Below, one piece after another: positions 1 to 10,240 of a stretch of DNA of 64,000 nt; the first letter of the stretch is position 1, and each line of letters starts with the position of its first letter. The stretch is taken from the NCBI GenBank assembly GCA_022494885.1, contig JAGVSM010003727.1:1-64000 (forward strand), read 5' to 3'. The stretch is from Micrasema longulum. Its lineage: Eukaryota > Arthropoda > Insecta > Trichoptera > Brachycentridae. The notes under the pieces are model-generated. The model was given only the letters and a program-made list of their open reading frames with translations. It did not search any database and had not been told where the DNA came from. A program made the translations under genes and the position numbers.

Positions 1-784
1 CCACTTTATACAAATGGACAGATAAAAAATATTAAAAAAAAAAAAAAATTTAAGGACAAAACACAAACAGTAAAAAATGGTTTCAGGATAGCGTAGTATT
101 AGTTATTAACATTGTGAAAGCAGTGAAATAATTGCTTCATTTTTTTTTAAGGGTTTTAAAGCCGATCAGCAGGCTTACGGAAGCCCTTATGGATTAGAAG
201 ATAAAAAGGTAGGTACACTATTGAATTTTACCTAAACAACCTTGAAAAAATATTTTAAATCAAAGCAGGCATGGGAAAATATAACAAGTGTGCCATATTT
301 TAGCCAGGAATACCGCTTGCTTCTTGAATGTTTGCCTTTTCTATAGGAACAATTCGTCAGTGCTATTTACGGAGATTTCGTTAGTTTACAAAACAGTTGT
401 TGTTGTTCTGCCCGTAAATATTTATTTATTTATTATACAGGTGACTAAAACTGAACCCGCCTTAGCAAATTCGCATACAGAGGAGGTCATATGCTAATTT
501 TTGGACCTTACTTTCCTTAGCTAAAGTTTTATAGTTTGGGAGATATGTCAATTTTTATACTTTATTGAGGTTTTTCCAAAATTTGATCTTTATTATTTTA
601 GTATTTTTTTATTATTTGTTGGTAGTCATAAACATTTGTGAATAAAATATGTCGAAACTTACCTCAAACTAGGGTTAAAAAATAAGATATTATACCCTTA
701 AAAAAAGAAAACTATAAATCACAACTCGTAGCGTTTGATAAGTGACGGGACGCCAAAAATGTAAACAAACGACACATAGAAAAA
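1..784. other. Unclassified AT-rich sequence
   Basis: No gene, RNA or repeat family that I recognise. The stretch is AT-rich with poly-A and TTTATT runs and only short random-looking open frames. It ends where the (TTTA)n tail of the next LINE begins. Confidence 0.5.
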
Positions 785-1335
785 AAAAGCTATCTACAAT
801 TTATTTATTTATTCATTTAAAATTACAAAATTAAATATTTATGAGTTTATTAAGGCTTTTTAGGCTATGCCCGTGTCAAGCCACAATAAATATCAATAAA
901 AATTCATGGTAAAATTAATAAGATCCAATTATAATTACATAGAATCACAATCTAGAAAAAAGGTAAATGTATTAAATAATAAAATTCCAAAGAATACAAT
1001 GCAAAAAAGATAATCAGAAATAATTTTTAAAATATAAATTATACAAATTAAGAATCACACATAATCAAATATACAAAATAGTGGTATCATTAAAATCAAC
1101 AAAATAATAGTAAAACATAGTAGTATTAAAAAAAAAAAAACACAAAATAAGCATAATTGAAATATATAAAAGCATAATTGAAATGATAATTGAGTTTTGT
1201 TTCTAGAAATTCACTCAATTTTAGTAAGAAATATAAGAAATAGGAGCAATAAATCATATGCCAAATAATAGTACGTACTAAATTAAATTATACAAAAATT
1301 ATACAAAAACAATACTCTATAAAATCCATAGACAT
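785..1335 (-). mobile_element. LINE 3' tail, family B (5'-truncated)
   Basis: Read on the minus strand this is a non-coding LINE 3' end finishing in (AAAT)n. It matches, at high identity over about 540 bp, the plus-strand copy at 24347-25145, including the hallmark AGGCTATGCCCGTGTCAAGCC, here at about 860-885. This copy lacks the SINE present in the 24.5-kb copy, so it acts as an empty-site reference. No coding part remains. Confidence 0.8.
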
Positions 1336-1352
1336 TGATGAGAGCAATCCGA

Positions 1353-1395
1353 TGACGTCACAAAACATCCGAGGACGTCATACTTGATGACGTCA
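1353..1395. promoter_or_regulatory. Cluster of three CRE/ATF-like TGACGTCA motifs
   Basis: Perfect TGACGTCA palindromes lie at 1353-1360 and 1388-1395, with GGACGTCA at 1373-1380. They are spaced about 20 and 15 bp apart. TGACGTCA is the known binding site of CREB/ATF bZIP factors. No adjacent gene is visible, so the cluster may simply be a feature of an unrecognised repeat. Confidence 0.35.
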
Positions 1396-1470
1396 CGAAT
1401 TGTTTGTTTTTGGCACCATTCAAATTACAAGAATTAAATCCTTTTCATCTCCCTTATTTCTTTACAGTTT

Positions 1471-1642
1471 TTAATAAGAATAGTACCGATCGGCTTGTGA
1501 CTTCTTGGATTAATTTACTAGCTATTAAAAAAAAATCCACGATAATTGCCCATTACGACGGTGGGCAATTATCATAGATTTTTTTTATTCGCTAATAAAT
1601 TAATCTAAAAAATCACAAGCCGATCGGTACTATACTTATTAA
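1471..1642. mobile_element. Palindromic MITE or foldback hairpin, 172 bp
   Basis: Two arms of about 80 nt (1471-1553 and 1562-1642) are inverted repeats of each other around a loop near 1554-1561. The outer 30 bases differ at one position. The ends read TTAATAAG...CTTATTAA, and both arms carry AGTACCGATCGGCTTGTGA. There is no coding capacity. The structure fits a foldback-type MITE. A transcript would form a long hairpin. Confidence 0.75.
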
Positions 1643-2165
1643 ATTATTTATTTATTTATTTATTTTATTTATTTATTTAATTTTACAATACGCCCAAGGG
1701 GCATTTACAAAAAATATACAGGTAAGTACAAACATAGTAAACGTAAAAATTTAAAAGATAAACAACGCTTTTTTGTATACATGTAGAAACAATAAGAAGC
1801 ATACTGCCATACAAAATAAAAAGTGAAACATTACATAGTAAAAAAGAAAAAAAAAATTAAATAGATATAATAAAAGTAATTGAATTAAAAAGCAAATTGT
1901 AAATAACTTGTAAAGAATTCAAACAAAAAAATAAATACATTTTCATATACTTATAAGTATAAAAAATGGTATCAACAAATTATTGTTAAAAACAAATAAT
2001 GAAAATTAGTTAACAGTAAGTATATATGTGAAAATAATATAATATACGGTACACAAAAATATTTGATAAATTAATATCAGAAAGAGATAAGATAATAATA
2101 ATACACATCAAAAACAGAGAATTTTTACATTTATTTAAAAGGTGGAATAATAGATATAATAGATA
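1643..2165 (-). mobile_element. LINE 3' tail (5'-truncated, non-coding)
   Basis: It begins on the plus strand with a long (TTTA)n array followed by CGCCCAAGGGGCATTTAC. Other LINE tails here have the same layout of simple repeat plus short GC hairpin, for example the tail at 17.42 kb with CCCAATGGGCATTT. The rest is AT-rich 3' UTR. No ORF remains. Confidence 0.6.
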
Positions 2166-2640
2166 CCCACTTGGACCTAATTTTCAACAAAAGACGCTTT
2201 ATTTATTATCTTCGGTGACCAGTGCTGCCACCCTAGACAAATGAAATAGTTTTTATACTCCGTTATGTTGGCAGCCCCGACTGTCATCGAGTTTCCCCGT
2301 TCCCTCCAAAACGTACGCATAATGGCGGCCGCACAAAGGCGCCCTCCCCCGCATTTCGCTAGTTTTTATCGCAATACTCATTAGCTTAGAAATCGGGAGG
2401 ACTGTTGCAAAAGTGAAAAATGCGACGTGTTTACTTGGAATCACTCGGAGAAAAAGGTTATTTCTACATTTAAAAGTCAAACAGTGGAGAATCAGACACG
2501 ATTTACCAGCAACCGTAAAATTTAAAGTTGTATTTTATTTTAACCACAATAGTTCAAGGGCCTTTCTTATTAGATTTCCTTATACTAGGTTTACATTAAG
2601 AAATAACTATGCCCGGTTTAATTATTTATAACCGATATAA
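2166..2640. other. Unclassified sequence with a GC-rich patch
   Basis: Positions 2215-2410 are clearly richer in G+C and CpG than the surroundings and hold overlapping short frames on both strands (2253-2480 minus, 2413-2631 plus). I do not recognise either protein. It could be the 5' region of a repeat or a host CpG patch. Confidence 0.3.
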
Positions 2641-2800
2641 TAATAATACACATAAACACACCCTTTTGTTGGAACACAATTGAATAATATGTATGATTCT
2701 TATTTAGAAACTTCGCTGGTCTGTCTTTAAACTGTATTTTTTTGAATGTTACTATATCATTGTCGACTGTTTGTTTCTTAAAAACAAAATAAATAATTAA
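2641..2800 (+). mobile_element. LINE family Z 3' end fragment
   Basis: It matches the 3' UTR of family Z at 23850-24016 and 10070-10240. The shared landmarks are ACACACCCTTTTGTTG, AACTTCGCTGGTCTGTC and TTGTCGACTGTTTGTTTCT. It ends in a TAAATAATT tail. Only the UTR is left. Confidence 0.75.
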
Positions 2801-2819
2801 AAAAGCTAACTTATTTTTA

Positions 2820-3110
2820 AAATTGATTTTTTCATTTATTAAAGGAACACAAAGTATTTTAAAAGGACAATACGTTGAATTGCATTCCCAGGAGTTACAA
2901 CAACTCGTAAACGGGACTTCGGGACGTAAATAATATTAACATTAAAAACAAAACACATATTGAGAACAACAAAGAAGCAAAGCAAGTTTAGCACCTTTAT
3001 AACTAAATATAGCGCAACAATATATACGCCAAAAATCTTTTCTTACACAAGCAGAATGAATATATAAAAAAACGCATTTAAGAAAAAAAAAAAAAGTAGT
3101 GAATCGTCGA
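2820..3110 (-). mobile_element. LINE family T 3' tail, copy 1
   Basis: Closely similar to 3183-3440 and 12176-12430. Landmarks are CCCAGGAGTTACAACAACT and AGCACCTTTATAACTAAATA. Read on the minus strand it ends in an A/T-rich tail. Similarity to the other two copies stops just after GTAGTGAATC, which marks the 5' truncation point of the inserted tail. Confidence 0.75.
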
Positions 3111-3159
3111 AAAGAACGTCTCAAACGTACACTCTGGAAGATAGTAAAACAGAAGGAAA

Positions 3160-3660
3160 AATTATTTTTATTTTTAATATTTTTATTTATAAATCATATA
3201 ACACAAAGTATTTTACAAGTATAATGCGTTATTCCCAGGAGTTACAACAACTCCATTCGGGACATAAATATTATTGACATTAAAAAAATAACACATATTG
3301 AAAACAACAAAGTAACAAAGCAAGTTTAGCACCTTTATAACTAAATATAGCGCAACAATATATACGCCGAAAATCTTTCCTTACACAAGCAGAATGAATA
3401 TATAAAAAAACGCTTTTAAGAATAAAAAAGAAGTAGTGAATCTACTAAGGGAGATAGGGCCATTAACATCACATACCATACAAATGATGCAGCTATTGTG
3501 ATGATGAGAACATATCCATCTCAGTTAGTAAAAATCTAGATGCCTAAGAAATGTCGTATGGTACAATGAACACATGATTATTGGAAACATAATTCGGATA
3601 TACAAAACGTGCGTCAGACCGGCCATGGTGTAATATTTATTACCTAGAATAACAATTCAC
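3160..3660. mobile_element. Composite repeat copy 1: family T tail joined to an RT fragment
   Basis: Two parts. Positions 3175-3440 are a minus-strand family T tail. Positions 3441-3655 are a plus-strand remnant of a LINE reverse transcriptase: the frame around 3595-3625 reads GNIIRIYKTCVRP, the motif that precedes the C-terminal part of RTE-like enzymes. The same junction and both parts recur at 12176-12640, so the whole composite was duplicated. The RT part is broken by stops. Confidence 0.7.
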
Positions 3661-3702
3661 AGGTTATTTTATGCTTAATTTTTTAAAACAGTCAGCACTG
3701 AA

Positions 3703-3838
3703 ATGTGCGCGTGCGCAGTAACTTTTATAACAACAACAAACAAACGTCAAAGTCAAATCGAGACTACTGTCAGTGTAACGGAGAACATGGAGAAAACCGT
3801 TAGAAAAAGACATCACAATTGGGAAGAAGAGAAGAAGG
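3703..3838 (+). CDS. Candidate first exon with NRF1-like promoter motif (speculative)
   Basis: GCGCGTGCGCA, close to the NRF1/Erect-wing site TGCGCATGCGCR, sits at 3706-3717. About 70 bases further an ATG at 3787 opens MEKTVRKRHHNWEEEKK. This is followed directly by AAG|GTAAAA, a plausible splice donor at 3837-3838. The basic start and the NWEEEKK stretch recall the beginning of Myb/SANT-like DNA-binding domains. No downstream exon is visible in the window, so this may be chance. It is not in any repeat family I can see. Confidence 0.2.
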
Positions 3839-4676
3839 TAAAAACATTTTTTTTAGTTTATTCGTGTTTCTTTTTTTATCACAATTAATTAAAACACATA
3901 CAAACATATAACATTTCAGTTATAACAAGATACACATTATTAAAAATCACTTAAATCGCATTTAGAAGGTCGCAGGACTTCGAAATCGTTTAAAATTATA
4001 AAAAAATCTATTAAACTATCCATTTTTACTACCGAAAAATATGACTGTTGACAGATCGCGTGCTTATCCCAGCGTTATACCACACAATGTGCAGGTATAA
4101 GTTTCTTTGGTCGCTATCCCAGATTTAAACCGAGTTTAACTCTATGACATGTTTATAAGTAATACTTTTTGCTATACCATCATTATTCTACCACTATTCT
4201 CAAGCTTAACTTTATACCCGATTTAAAAGTAAGGCCCAAATTGTTTCTTCTTAATAGTTAGTCGGTTTCTTGCGCAATAATTCTAGTGCCAAATTTAAGT
4301 AAATCTTGGGCCATTTTATTTCCTGTTTACAAGGAGCAGTTTCTGTGATTGAAAATTGCGCGCAAACATGCGCAGTACGTAGATAGCTTCGGCGCCATGA
4401 CAGATAACGGGCAGTTTCTCGGTTGACAAAAATATTGTGAAGACACAATTAACGACAAAACGCATCAACAATCAACATCGGGTTTCGGCGATAACAATGA
4501 TTATGAACATTGTTAAAATAACAGTGTTTCTAAGAAAGGCAAGTGTGAAGTGAAAAGTGTCGTTACTTTGGACATGTAGAGCGAATGGACGGCGAAATAA
4601 TGTAGACAACGAGGTAGACATGACACGACCATATCAAACAAATACTTGATGATTTCGAGTTCATCTAAACGATTGA
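3839..4676. other. Unclassified single-copy-looking sequence
   Basis: No repeat family recognised. A second GC-rich spot at 4345-4400 contains GCGCGCAAACATGCGCAGTACG, reminiscent of the NRF1-like site at 3706. If the exon at 3.7 kb is real, this would be its intron or flank. The short minus-strand frames (4251-4448, 4513-4743) are not recognisable proteins. Confidence 0.3.
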
Positions 4677-4852
4677 AAAAAAAAAAAAGTATTAGCGTTC
4701 TTATTATTAACCCAAATATTTTAATTTTGGTGGCCATTTTCAACGAGTTGTAAATAACTCATTATTAGAAAATGGAAATCAAGTTGAGGTTCGAACCTTG
4801 GACCTCTGATCTGTGAGTCCGCAACACTAGGCAAGAGACCACAACCCGGTCA
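4677..4852 (-). mobile_element. tRNA-derived SINE, family I (minus)
   Basis: Reading the minus strand from 4852: a tRNA-like head with CTAGTGTTGCGGACTC and B box GGTTCGAACC, then the body ATTTACAACTCGTTGAAAATGG, then a T/A-rich tail. It matches SINE-I copies at 19.4, 24.5, 34.1 and 58.6 kb. The head resembles a tRNA-Val(CAC)-type gene in its anticodon arm and B box, but lacks a proper acceptor stem. Confidence 0.85.
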
Positions 4853-4904
4853 GTAGAAAAATACTAGATTTCACCCCTAGGAAGTAATAAGATTAAAATA
4901 TTAC

Positions 4905-5100
4905 ATTACAGATGGAGAACATTTTAGAGAAATAAATATAGTAGCCTAGGCATTTACAGGTTTTATGATCTATCATGGGCTGTTTTAAGTGGCCACTCCA
5001 CACATTGTGTGACATTCACTATTTTACCGACGGATGTTCTGACATAGGCAAAATGGTGAATGTTACAGAATATGTAAATTAGCTACTTTGACCAGCCAAT
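4905..5100. repeat. Family X palindromic repeat, copy X1
   Basis: A forward arm (4905-5035; diverged 'lead' sequence GATGGAGAACATTTTAGAGA and GTGGCCACTCC core) is followed immediately by a shorter inverted arm (5043-5100; CAAAATGGTGAATGTTAC, CAGCCAATGACTGGTC). It is strongly diverged from the better copies. Confidence 0.7.
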
Positions 5101-5122
5101 GACTGGTCGTCCGCTCTGAAGA

Positions 5123-5944
5123 TAGTGACCAACCGAAGTTCCGGTTTCGGTCAAAAATTGGCTGAAACTTGCGGTCGAGGTGTGTCGGATTAATTGCCTT
5201 GTCGGATTGTTGTCCATTCAAATAATTAGTTATTTTATTGCCACTGTCTAACATAATAACTAGATTGATATTGTGATTTGTTGACTATAGTTGTACGCCC
5301 CCACTTGCTTTTTAATGATGCACACACTTACACACACCTAGAGATGCCAGGCGGTAAAAGAACCGCGGTATTTAACGGAAATTTTACCGGATTTGGGAAA
5401 ATACGGTATTTTTCGTTATTTAATTGTAATTTTCGGTAAAAAACTATTATGACGTACTAATTTTTATTTTTCGAAGATATAACCAATACAAACAAAGGTT
5501 TTAGGACACGTTACATGACAGTGAAAACCAGGTTTAGATCCATCCGGTGGTTGTCGAGATTTATTTTAAGTATGGGACGTTCAAGGTCATTCGGTATGTA
5601 CTTTTTTCACTATTTTTAATAAAAAAGGTAATTATGTTTTGAAATTTAACAGGATCGGTGGACATAGGGTCCTTAGTAAAACCTTAAGTTTGCGACCTTG
5701 AACGACCACCGCTCATGCCGCGATTTTAAAAAATGCTGCTTAAAATAGGTTTTTTGTAAATAATTACGTCCCTGTAGATTTTATAGAAATAAAATAAGAT
5801 ATAACTATAAAAACGCCTAATTTTGGATGTCTCAAAGTGAATTTTAACTTATTTAAATAAATTTCGACTTTAAATTTGGCCGAAATTAAAACAGAAGCCG
5901 AAATTTGATTTCGATTTCTGTTGAAAATCTTCGGTCGGTCACTA
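5123..5944. mobile_element. Non-autonomous DNA transposon candidate, 822 bp, with terminal inverted repeats
   Basis: The left end reads TAGTGACCAACCGAAGTT. The right end, reverse-complemented, reads TAGTGACCGACCGAAGAT, so 16 of 18 terminal bases match. Subterminal regions on both sides are rich in TTTCGG/CCGAAA motifs. No transposase frame is present. A CGGTA/TACCG-rich patch at 5345-5440 lies inside. I found no matching target duplication, so superfamily is uncertain; hAT-like is possible. Confidence 0.55.
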
Positions 5945-6261
5945 ATTTCCTTTTTTAAAATTAGATCATCTGTTCCAATATGTCATCATATATTATATAT
6001 ATATTATAAGGAATCTAAATAAAACAGATTTTAATTATATTGCCCAATACCTGATTCCACTCTGAGAGGGCGTGGCCATACTCTCCTCCGGAGGGAGATA
6101 AGTGGCGGGAGGGGGGATGTTCGGGCAAGGGAGGGAGGGAGTAGGAAGGCGTCCCGGCGCTCTAAGAAGTGGAATGGCGTCCGTGGCCGGATACCGGGAA
6201 AAGTGGAAGCGATCGGAAACAAAAAAAAAAATCTGTTTCTTTCTTTTCGTGTTTTTAACTT
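5945..6261. other. Unclassified; purine- and GC-rich patch at 6040-6225
   Basis: The patch contains GGGAGGGAGGGAGTAGGAAGG-like purine runs and CCGG sites, in sharp contrast to the AT-rich flanks. A 63-residue minus-strand frame covers it but is low-complexity and not recognisable. The G-runs could form a G-quadruplex on the plus strand. Confidence 0.3.
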
Positions 6262-6605
6262 AACATACTTATTAACATATTACAACAGAGATGAAGAACA
6301 TTTAAGATAAGGTAATATAGAAGTCCAGGCATCTACAGGGCTTATGACCTGTCAATGGCTGGTTTAAGTGGCCACTTTACACACTGTGTAACATTCACCA
6401 TTCTGCCTATATTTGAACATCTATATTCCTCCAGTTCTTTCATCTGTTGATGGTTGTGAAGTTAAAGAGCTGAAACCTTTATTTATGCGGGTGAGATTCA
6501 TCTAATTGAATTATTTCACCTACATACTAGGCAACGCCTGAAAATATTATTTTTTCAACTCCCCAGTCCTTGTCTACAAAAATTTGGACAAACTCAAACT
6601 ATTAT
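6262..6605. repeat. Family X repeat, copy X2
   Basis: A near-complete forward copy: ACAACAGAGATGAAGAACAT (6281), CTACAGGGCTTATGACC, AAGTGGCCACTTTACACAC, TTCATCTGTTGATGG and CTAGGCAACGCCTGAAAA (6527). It ends at 6560-6600 with CCAGTCCTTGTCTAC and TTTGGACAAACTC, the inverse of the sequence that starts other copies. Family X is therefore bounded by terminal inverted repeats. Confidence 0.85.
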
Positions 6606-6955
6606 ATTGATTTGTTCAAATGTTTTACAATATATATATGTATATATGTATAAAGATAAACTTATAAATTATTAAAAAGGGAATGACCCACGCTCAGACG
6701 CTAAAGTTTTGTGGGCATTTTTTCCAACTGACGGTATACCTTAATTTTAAGATGTTTTATTTAAAGTGTATTTTTGTAACGAAAATTCTATATAAATATT
6801 AATTTGGATTTTTTTTTAAATTACGTAATTAAGATAAGGTTTAATGACAGATCATCGATGTTTCTAAATACTTTTGATAAATTAAAAATGAATGACGAAT
6901 TTCAATATTTTGTGTCTTCCGGCTCTTAGTAGATCTCTTCGCCACTAAAACAGTG
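6606..6955. other. Unclassified AT-rich sequence
   Basis: No coding frame or repeat recognised. It contains a short TATATATG stretch near 6635. Confidence 0.4.
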
Positions 6956-7225
6956 TTGGTTTTTTAATAAAAACCTTTATTAGCATAAATAAACAATACA
7001 TTCAGTAAAAATAATGGAACACTAAAGGTTGAACTTGCCAAAAAAGAGTCTGGCTCTTGTGTTTGGCAAGTTTACAAAATAACATAAAAAAGAAACAAAA
7101 AATGCAAAACAAAATAATAAAAAAAATAAAAAATTAAACAATTTTAAAAATTGAGAAAATATAACACTAAATTTTTTTTAAATAAAAACACAATTTATAA
7201 ACACAGGCAGATATTAAACATACAT
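6956..7225 (-). mobile_element. 3' UTR of LINE family M
   Basis: On the minus strand this follows the stop of the RT remnant at 7226. It contains the small hairpin AACTTGCCAAACACAAGAGC and ends in an A-rich tail near 6960. It belongs to the same insertion as 7226-8112. Confidence 0.65.
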
Positions 7226-8112
7226 CTATATTTTCAAAACAGTTAATGTTGATTGTTTCAAGAAGCTTTTCTTTAATATATCCTTAAATTTTCCGCAATC
7301 TATTTCTCGACGTAGATTTTGTGTTAAATTATTGTGAAGCTTTCGTCCTATATAATTATAATGATGTTTGGCCGTGGTAGTTTTTATTCTCTGTAGAGCG
7401 AGACATCCTGTTCTTAACCTTCCCGTAATACGGTCCGATGGGAGGCTCTCCTTATGCACCGGGAGCATACAACACTTTCCGTAGATTTCCTCCACTCTTA
7501 AAACATTAAATTCTTTTAAGTGTCTAAGATGAGCGTTATAAGCCCCTCTCCATCCAACTATTGCATATTGAATGATTGACTGTACTAGAGCATAATAAAC
7601 TGTCTTCAATTAATCCGTCGATAAGCTTTAAAAATATGTGGAATAATTTTCTTATTCTTTTGCACATTGAATCTTTTTGTTCTTTCCATTTAATAATTTG
7701 GTCGATTATTATTCCCAGATATTTTATCTTAGATTTTTCGGTCAGGGTAACACATTGAAAAGAACAGTTTGTATGGTCTCCGCAGTTTTTGTCGTTAGAT
7801 TTTAGGTCTACATGATTTTGTCTATTTCTATTGTTTAATGTGAATGTTAGGTAGCGGGTTTTTTCTGAATTCATTGTCAAGTAACTTTGATCCAACCACC
7901 CTTCAAAAACTTTTAAGTCACTCATAAGTAAATATTAGCAACTTTATTAACCTCATTTCAAGTTTTTTCATTAAAAATTGTCACAGTATCATCGGCGTAA
8001 GAAATGATTTCACCCTTAATAGACATAGATTATAAATAGTATAGGACCTAGAATAGTACCTTGTGGGATGCCAAAACAGGAGGAAGCTGAATCGCTCAAT
8101 GTTTTGTTTATC
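7226..8112 (-). pseudogene. LINE reverse transcriptase remnant, family M
   Basis: C-terminal half of a non-LTR reverse transcriptase, which copies element RNA into DNA at a nicked target. On the minus strand the conserved GIPQGTILGPI (8041-8072) is followed by ISYADDTVTIF; the catalytic YADD codons are at 7988-7999. The thumb and C-terminal part follow: NSEKTRYLTF, KYLGIIID, LVQSIIQYAIVGWRGAY. There is a stop between the YADD region and the frame starting at 7925, and a frameshift near 7590 where the 129-residue frame gives way to the 127-residue frame. The 5' half, including the first catalytic Asp, is missing. Confidence 0.85.
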
Positions 8113-9236
8113 CTGGTGTACTGGATTCTATTGTGTTATGTTTATCGTGTTTGTTAATATATTGTATACCATTATTTAAGGGCCCTTGTTTTTCTTTGCT
8201 ACATAGTTTAATGTTATTTTTGTTCAGTTTCTTGTACATATGTTTCATTTATTTATTTTGATTTATAGAGTTTTTATACAATGAAATACATCAAATGGAC
8301 ATTTTCACACCGGATTTGGAAAGTAAAATTTGTAGAACAATGCTTATTTATCCTTTGTGTGCGCAAAAGTGTGCCGCCAATACAGCGCTAAATCTATATT
8401 AGAGAGACCACGGAAGACAGAGGCGCTGATCTATGGCTGGAGTTAGTGTTAAACAGATTCAGTCGGCTATTGACAGTGATAGTGGACGTACGCATGTAAG
8501 ATGAACGAGTAACATTTTTAATTTTATTTTTCTATTATAAGGCTTGATTATACGCTTACAGTAATTCTCCATGTTTTTTTTTAAATTTCTGAACTTTAGA
8601 TTATTCCGTTTTTTGGCTGTGGTAAAACGATGTTACATCACCGCGCGCATAGATAACAGAAAAAGCACCGAACTTCCTCATTGATAACGGTGCTTTATAT
8701 TACAGATACATGTGATTTTTTCTTCCACTTTGTTCGCCTGTAAGCATTAGTGCCCGTCCCGTTACGGACGCAACGTTTCCATCGAAATTGCTCACCATTA
8801 TAACACCATCTCGGGGCATTAACTCGATTCCTCCTCCCCCGGGCGGGGGTGCGCACACACCCACACCTCTCCACACTGCCCCGCTCTGCCGACGTGCGCA
8901 TAGAGAGACAAACACATCATTCTCCGTTACAAGTGCTGGAAAACATCAGAGCGAATCGGACATTTAGCCGAGGAAACCGTGGAAACATCACTATTCGACG
9001 CGAAACTGAAATTTAGAACATGGGTTCGTAAAGTTGCGAGTTTTATTTTTATTTTTTTACATTTTATCTTGTCTTAAAGTAAGATACATATAAACATGTT
9101 CTAATGCGTGTCGTAATGATAACATTATATATTGTATTTCGTTTATAAATTATTTAGCACACTAACTTGTCTTAACATTGAATTGTAGTTTTAAACTAAA
9201 ATACAGAGACACTTAAATTACACAACAAATAACATT
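8113..9236. other. Unclassified sequence with CpG-rich patch (8390-9000)
   Basis: No repeat family identified. Positions 8395-9000 are CpG-rich and more GC-balanced than the flanks, with two overlapping minus-strand frames (8695-8915) rich in Arg/Gly/Pro that look like by-products of base composition. A host exon or promoter, or an old transposon body, are both possible. Confidence 0.3.
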
Positions 9237-9411
9237 TTATTATTAAATAATAAAGTAGACTCTCTTAACCTACTCTCCAAAATTAATCTTAATGTCCCCT
9301 TTCGTGTGACAAGAAATTAGTATTTATTCCATCTGCCAGTCTGTAGCACTAACTACGCACAACACTCTTTCCTCTATTGTTCTTGCTCAAACTATAATGC
9401 TTTTGTTCTTC

Positions 9412-9909
9412 AATTTTTAATTTCAATTTCAATTTATTTATTTAAAATATAACATATACATTACAAAAATATATTCAATACGTACATATTATAAAAAAGG
9501 AAAAAAAATACACGAAAGAGACTCATGTCAAAGGAGTCGAAGAATCCTGCTCCGGAAAACCCCTTCGGATACATGAAACAGATCAATATCCAGAGCGATG
9601 TTGTTCAACATAGCGGTAGCTCTTCCAACAGGCATAACCATAGGCAGGTTGGTCCTGAATATCGGAATATGAAACAATCTATGCTGACGCTGTCTTAGAT
9701 AATTATCAGGAACATACAAACCAATGCTCATCATAATTTCGGAATTATCGAACATACCGCGCAACAATCGATAAAAATGTGTGGTCAAATACACATTCCT
9801 TCTAGTCTCTAAACTGTTGTAGCCAAGCATACCCTGGAGAAACTCGGTCGGGTAGAGCCAAGGATAATACCCGCACTCTCTCATGTAGAGATATCTCAGA
9901 ATATTCTTC
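9412..9909 (-). mobile_element. 5'-truncated LINE inserted in family Z
   Basis: TTCTTC occurs at 9406-9411 and again at 9904-9909, flanking the insert, and the uninterrupted family Z copy has one. The minus-strand 3' end is an A-rich tail reading TTGAAATTGAAATTGAAATT near 9415-9440. The insert therefore arrived after the family Z copy. Confidence 0.8.
9528..9903 (-). pseudogene. C-terminal end of LINE ORF2
   Basis: An open frame of about 125 residues to the stop at 9528. Motifs typical of the C-terminus of CR1/Jockey-like RT proteins: GYYPWLYPTEFLQGMLGYNS, LETRRNVYLTTHFYRLL and, near the end, FHIPIFRTNL...ALDIDLF. No catalytic residues are included because the element is 5'-truncated. The first Met at 9884 is not a real start; the frame continues to the truncation point. 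Confidence 0.8.
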
Positions 9910-10240
9910 TAATAAAATGCCCCTTAATGGATTTAAAAATAAATTAAGACTCATTCTTTCTGTCTGCGATACGATTTCACTTGCTATTTAATGATGCTCA
10001 CCTTTACACACACCTGAACACTTACTCCCACATACTCACAAACACACCTGTACACTTACTCTCATACAAATACACATAAACACACCCTTTTGTTGTACCA
10101 CAATTTAATATGTATGATTTTTATTAAAGAAACTTCGCTGGTCTGTCCTTAAACCGTATTATTTTTATGTTATTATATCATTGTCGACTGTTTGTTTCTG
10201 TAAAATAAATAATAAATAAAACATGAACATAGCCGACGGG

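Larger units (their letters stand above)
9237..10240 (+). mobile_element. LINE family Z 3' end, interrupted by another LINE
   Basis: Two blocks, 9237-9411 and 9910-10240, together match the uninterrupted copy at 23567-24016. The first block holds the end of the ORF (VPFR...FHL..CST.YAQHS-type C-terminus), the second AATGCCCCTTAATGGATTTAAA and the 3' UTR with ACACACA-rich stretches and TTGTCGACTGTTTGTTTCTG. It ends in (TAAA)n. The break at 9411/9910 is a minus-strand LINE insertion. Confidence 0.85.

Noticed and set aside
6040..6225. Purine-rich patch as a telomere or G-quadruplex regulatory element
   Set aside because: G-runs are irregular and no TTAGG-type array is present; mentioned only as composition.
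8695..8915. Arg/Gly-rich minus-strand ORFs as a gene
   Set aside because: Two overlapping frames of the same strand in a CpG-rich patch, no domain, no splice or promoter support.
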